38,341 nt of DNA, taken from positions 1 to 38,341 of the forward strand of contig JAKVKH010000038.1 in assembly GCA_022486625.1 (NCBI GenBank), written 5' to 3'. A program made the translations under genes and the position numbers. Numbering within the stretch: the first letter of the stretch is position 1; the number at the start of each line of letters is the position of its first letter. Shown piece by piece: positions 38,325-38,341 of the stretch. Under the pieces are notes generated by a model. The model ran no database searches, was not told the DNA's origin, and saw nothing but the letters and a program-made list of their open reading frames with translations. Source of the DNA: Butyrivibrio sp. (GTDB lineage: Bacteria; Bacillota; Clostridia; Lachnospirales; Lachnospiraceae).

Positions 38325-38341
38325 AAAGGAGATAAGTTGCA
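38325..38341 (+). promoter_or_regulatory. Possible ribosome site of a gene running off the window
   Basis: AAAGGAG followed by ATAAG and a TTG codon at 38337. A divergent plus-strand gene could begin here, but only a few bases are visible. Confidence 0.3.

Overview
This window looks like the chromosome of a low- to mid-GC Clostridia member, most likely Lachnospiraceae. The basis is the gene order and protein style: an L10-type leader, Glu/Lys-rich tails on housekeeping proteins, a FliD-like protein ending in NNYC, and sigma-A promoters with AT-rich spacers. No species is claimed. Almost all genes lie on the minus strand, so operons read from right to left.

Right to left on the minus strand, the core is the classical ribosomal/RNA polymerase super-cluster: a 32-aa membrane peptide, rpmG, secE, nusG, rplK, rplA, then a capA-type gene, rplJ, rplL, rpoB, rpoC, rpsL, rpsG, fusA and tuf (about 4.9-23.3 kb). 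I can place promoters with near-consensus -35/-10 boxes and 17-bp spacers before rpmG, rplK, rplJ, rpoB, rpsL and tuf. Structured leaders or attenuators lie before rplK, rplJ (L10 leader with terminator) and rpoB. The capA-like gene sits between the rplKA terminator and the rplJL promoter and is a foreigner in this cluster.

Left flank (1-4.8 kb): an RlmI-like methyltransferase on the plus strand, converging on a RelA/SpoT-domain small alarmone synthetase with a long charged tail. Next come a B12-binding radical SAM protein and a TetR regulator. Two 17-bp palindromes overlap the radical SAM promoter, so a dedicated repressor/enzyme switch is likely.

Right flank (23.3-38.3 kb): an accessory, cell-surface region. 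It opens with an orphan FliD-like protein whose 5' UTR folds into a three-way junction with an AAGGAU loop, resembling a CsrA-type two-site translational control element. It continues with UDP-galactopyranose mutase (glf), a small HTH protein, an NDP-sugar epimerase/dehydratase and a divergent TPR glycosyltransferase. An AT-rich defence-like block follows: RloB-family Toprim-like protein, RloA-family AAA ATPase, and a PD-(D/E)XK nuclease-like protein. The window ends with a membrane-anchored GH78 alpha-L-rhamnosidase and a GT39-like membrane glycosyltransferase. The sugar genes suggest galactofuranose/rhamnose-containing surface glycan work, interrupted by a horizontally acquired defence cassette.
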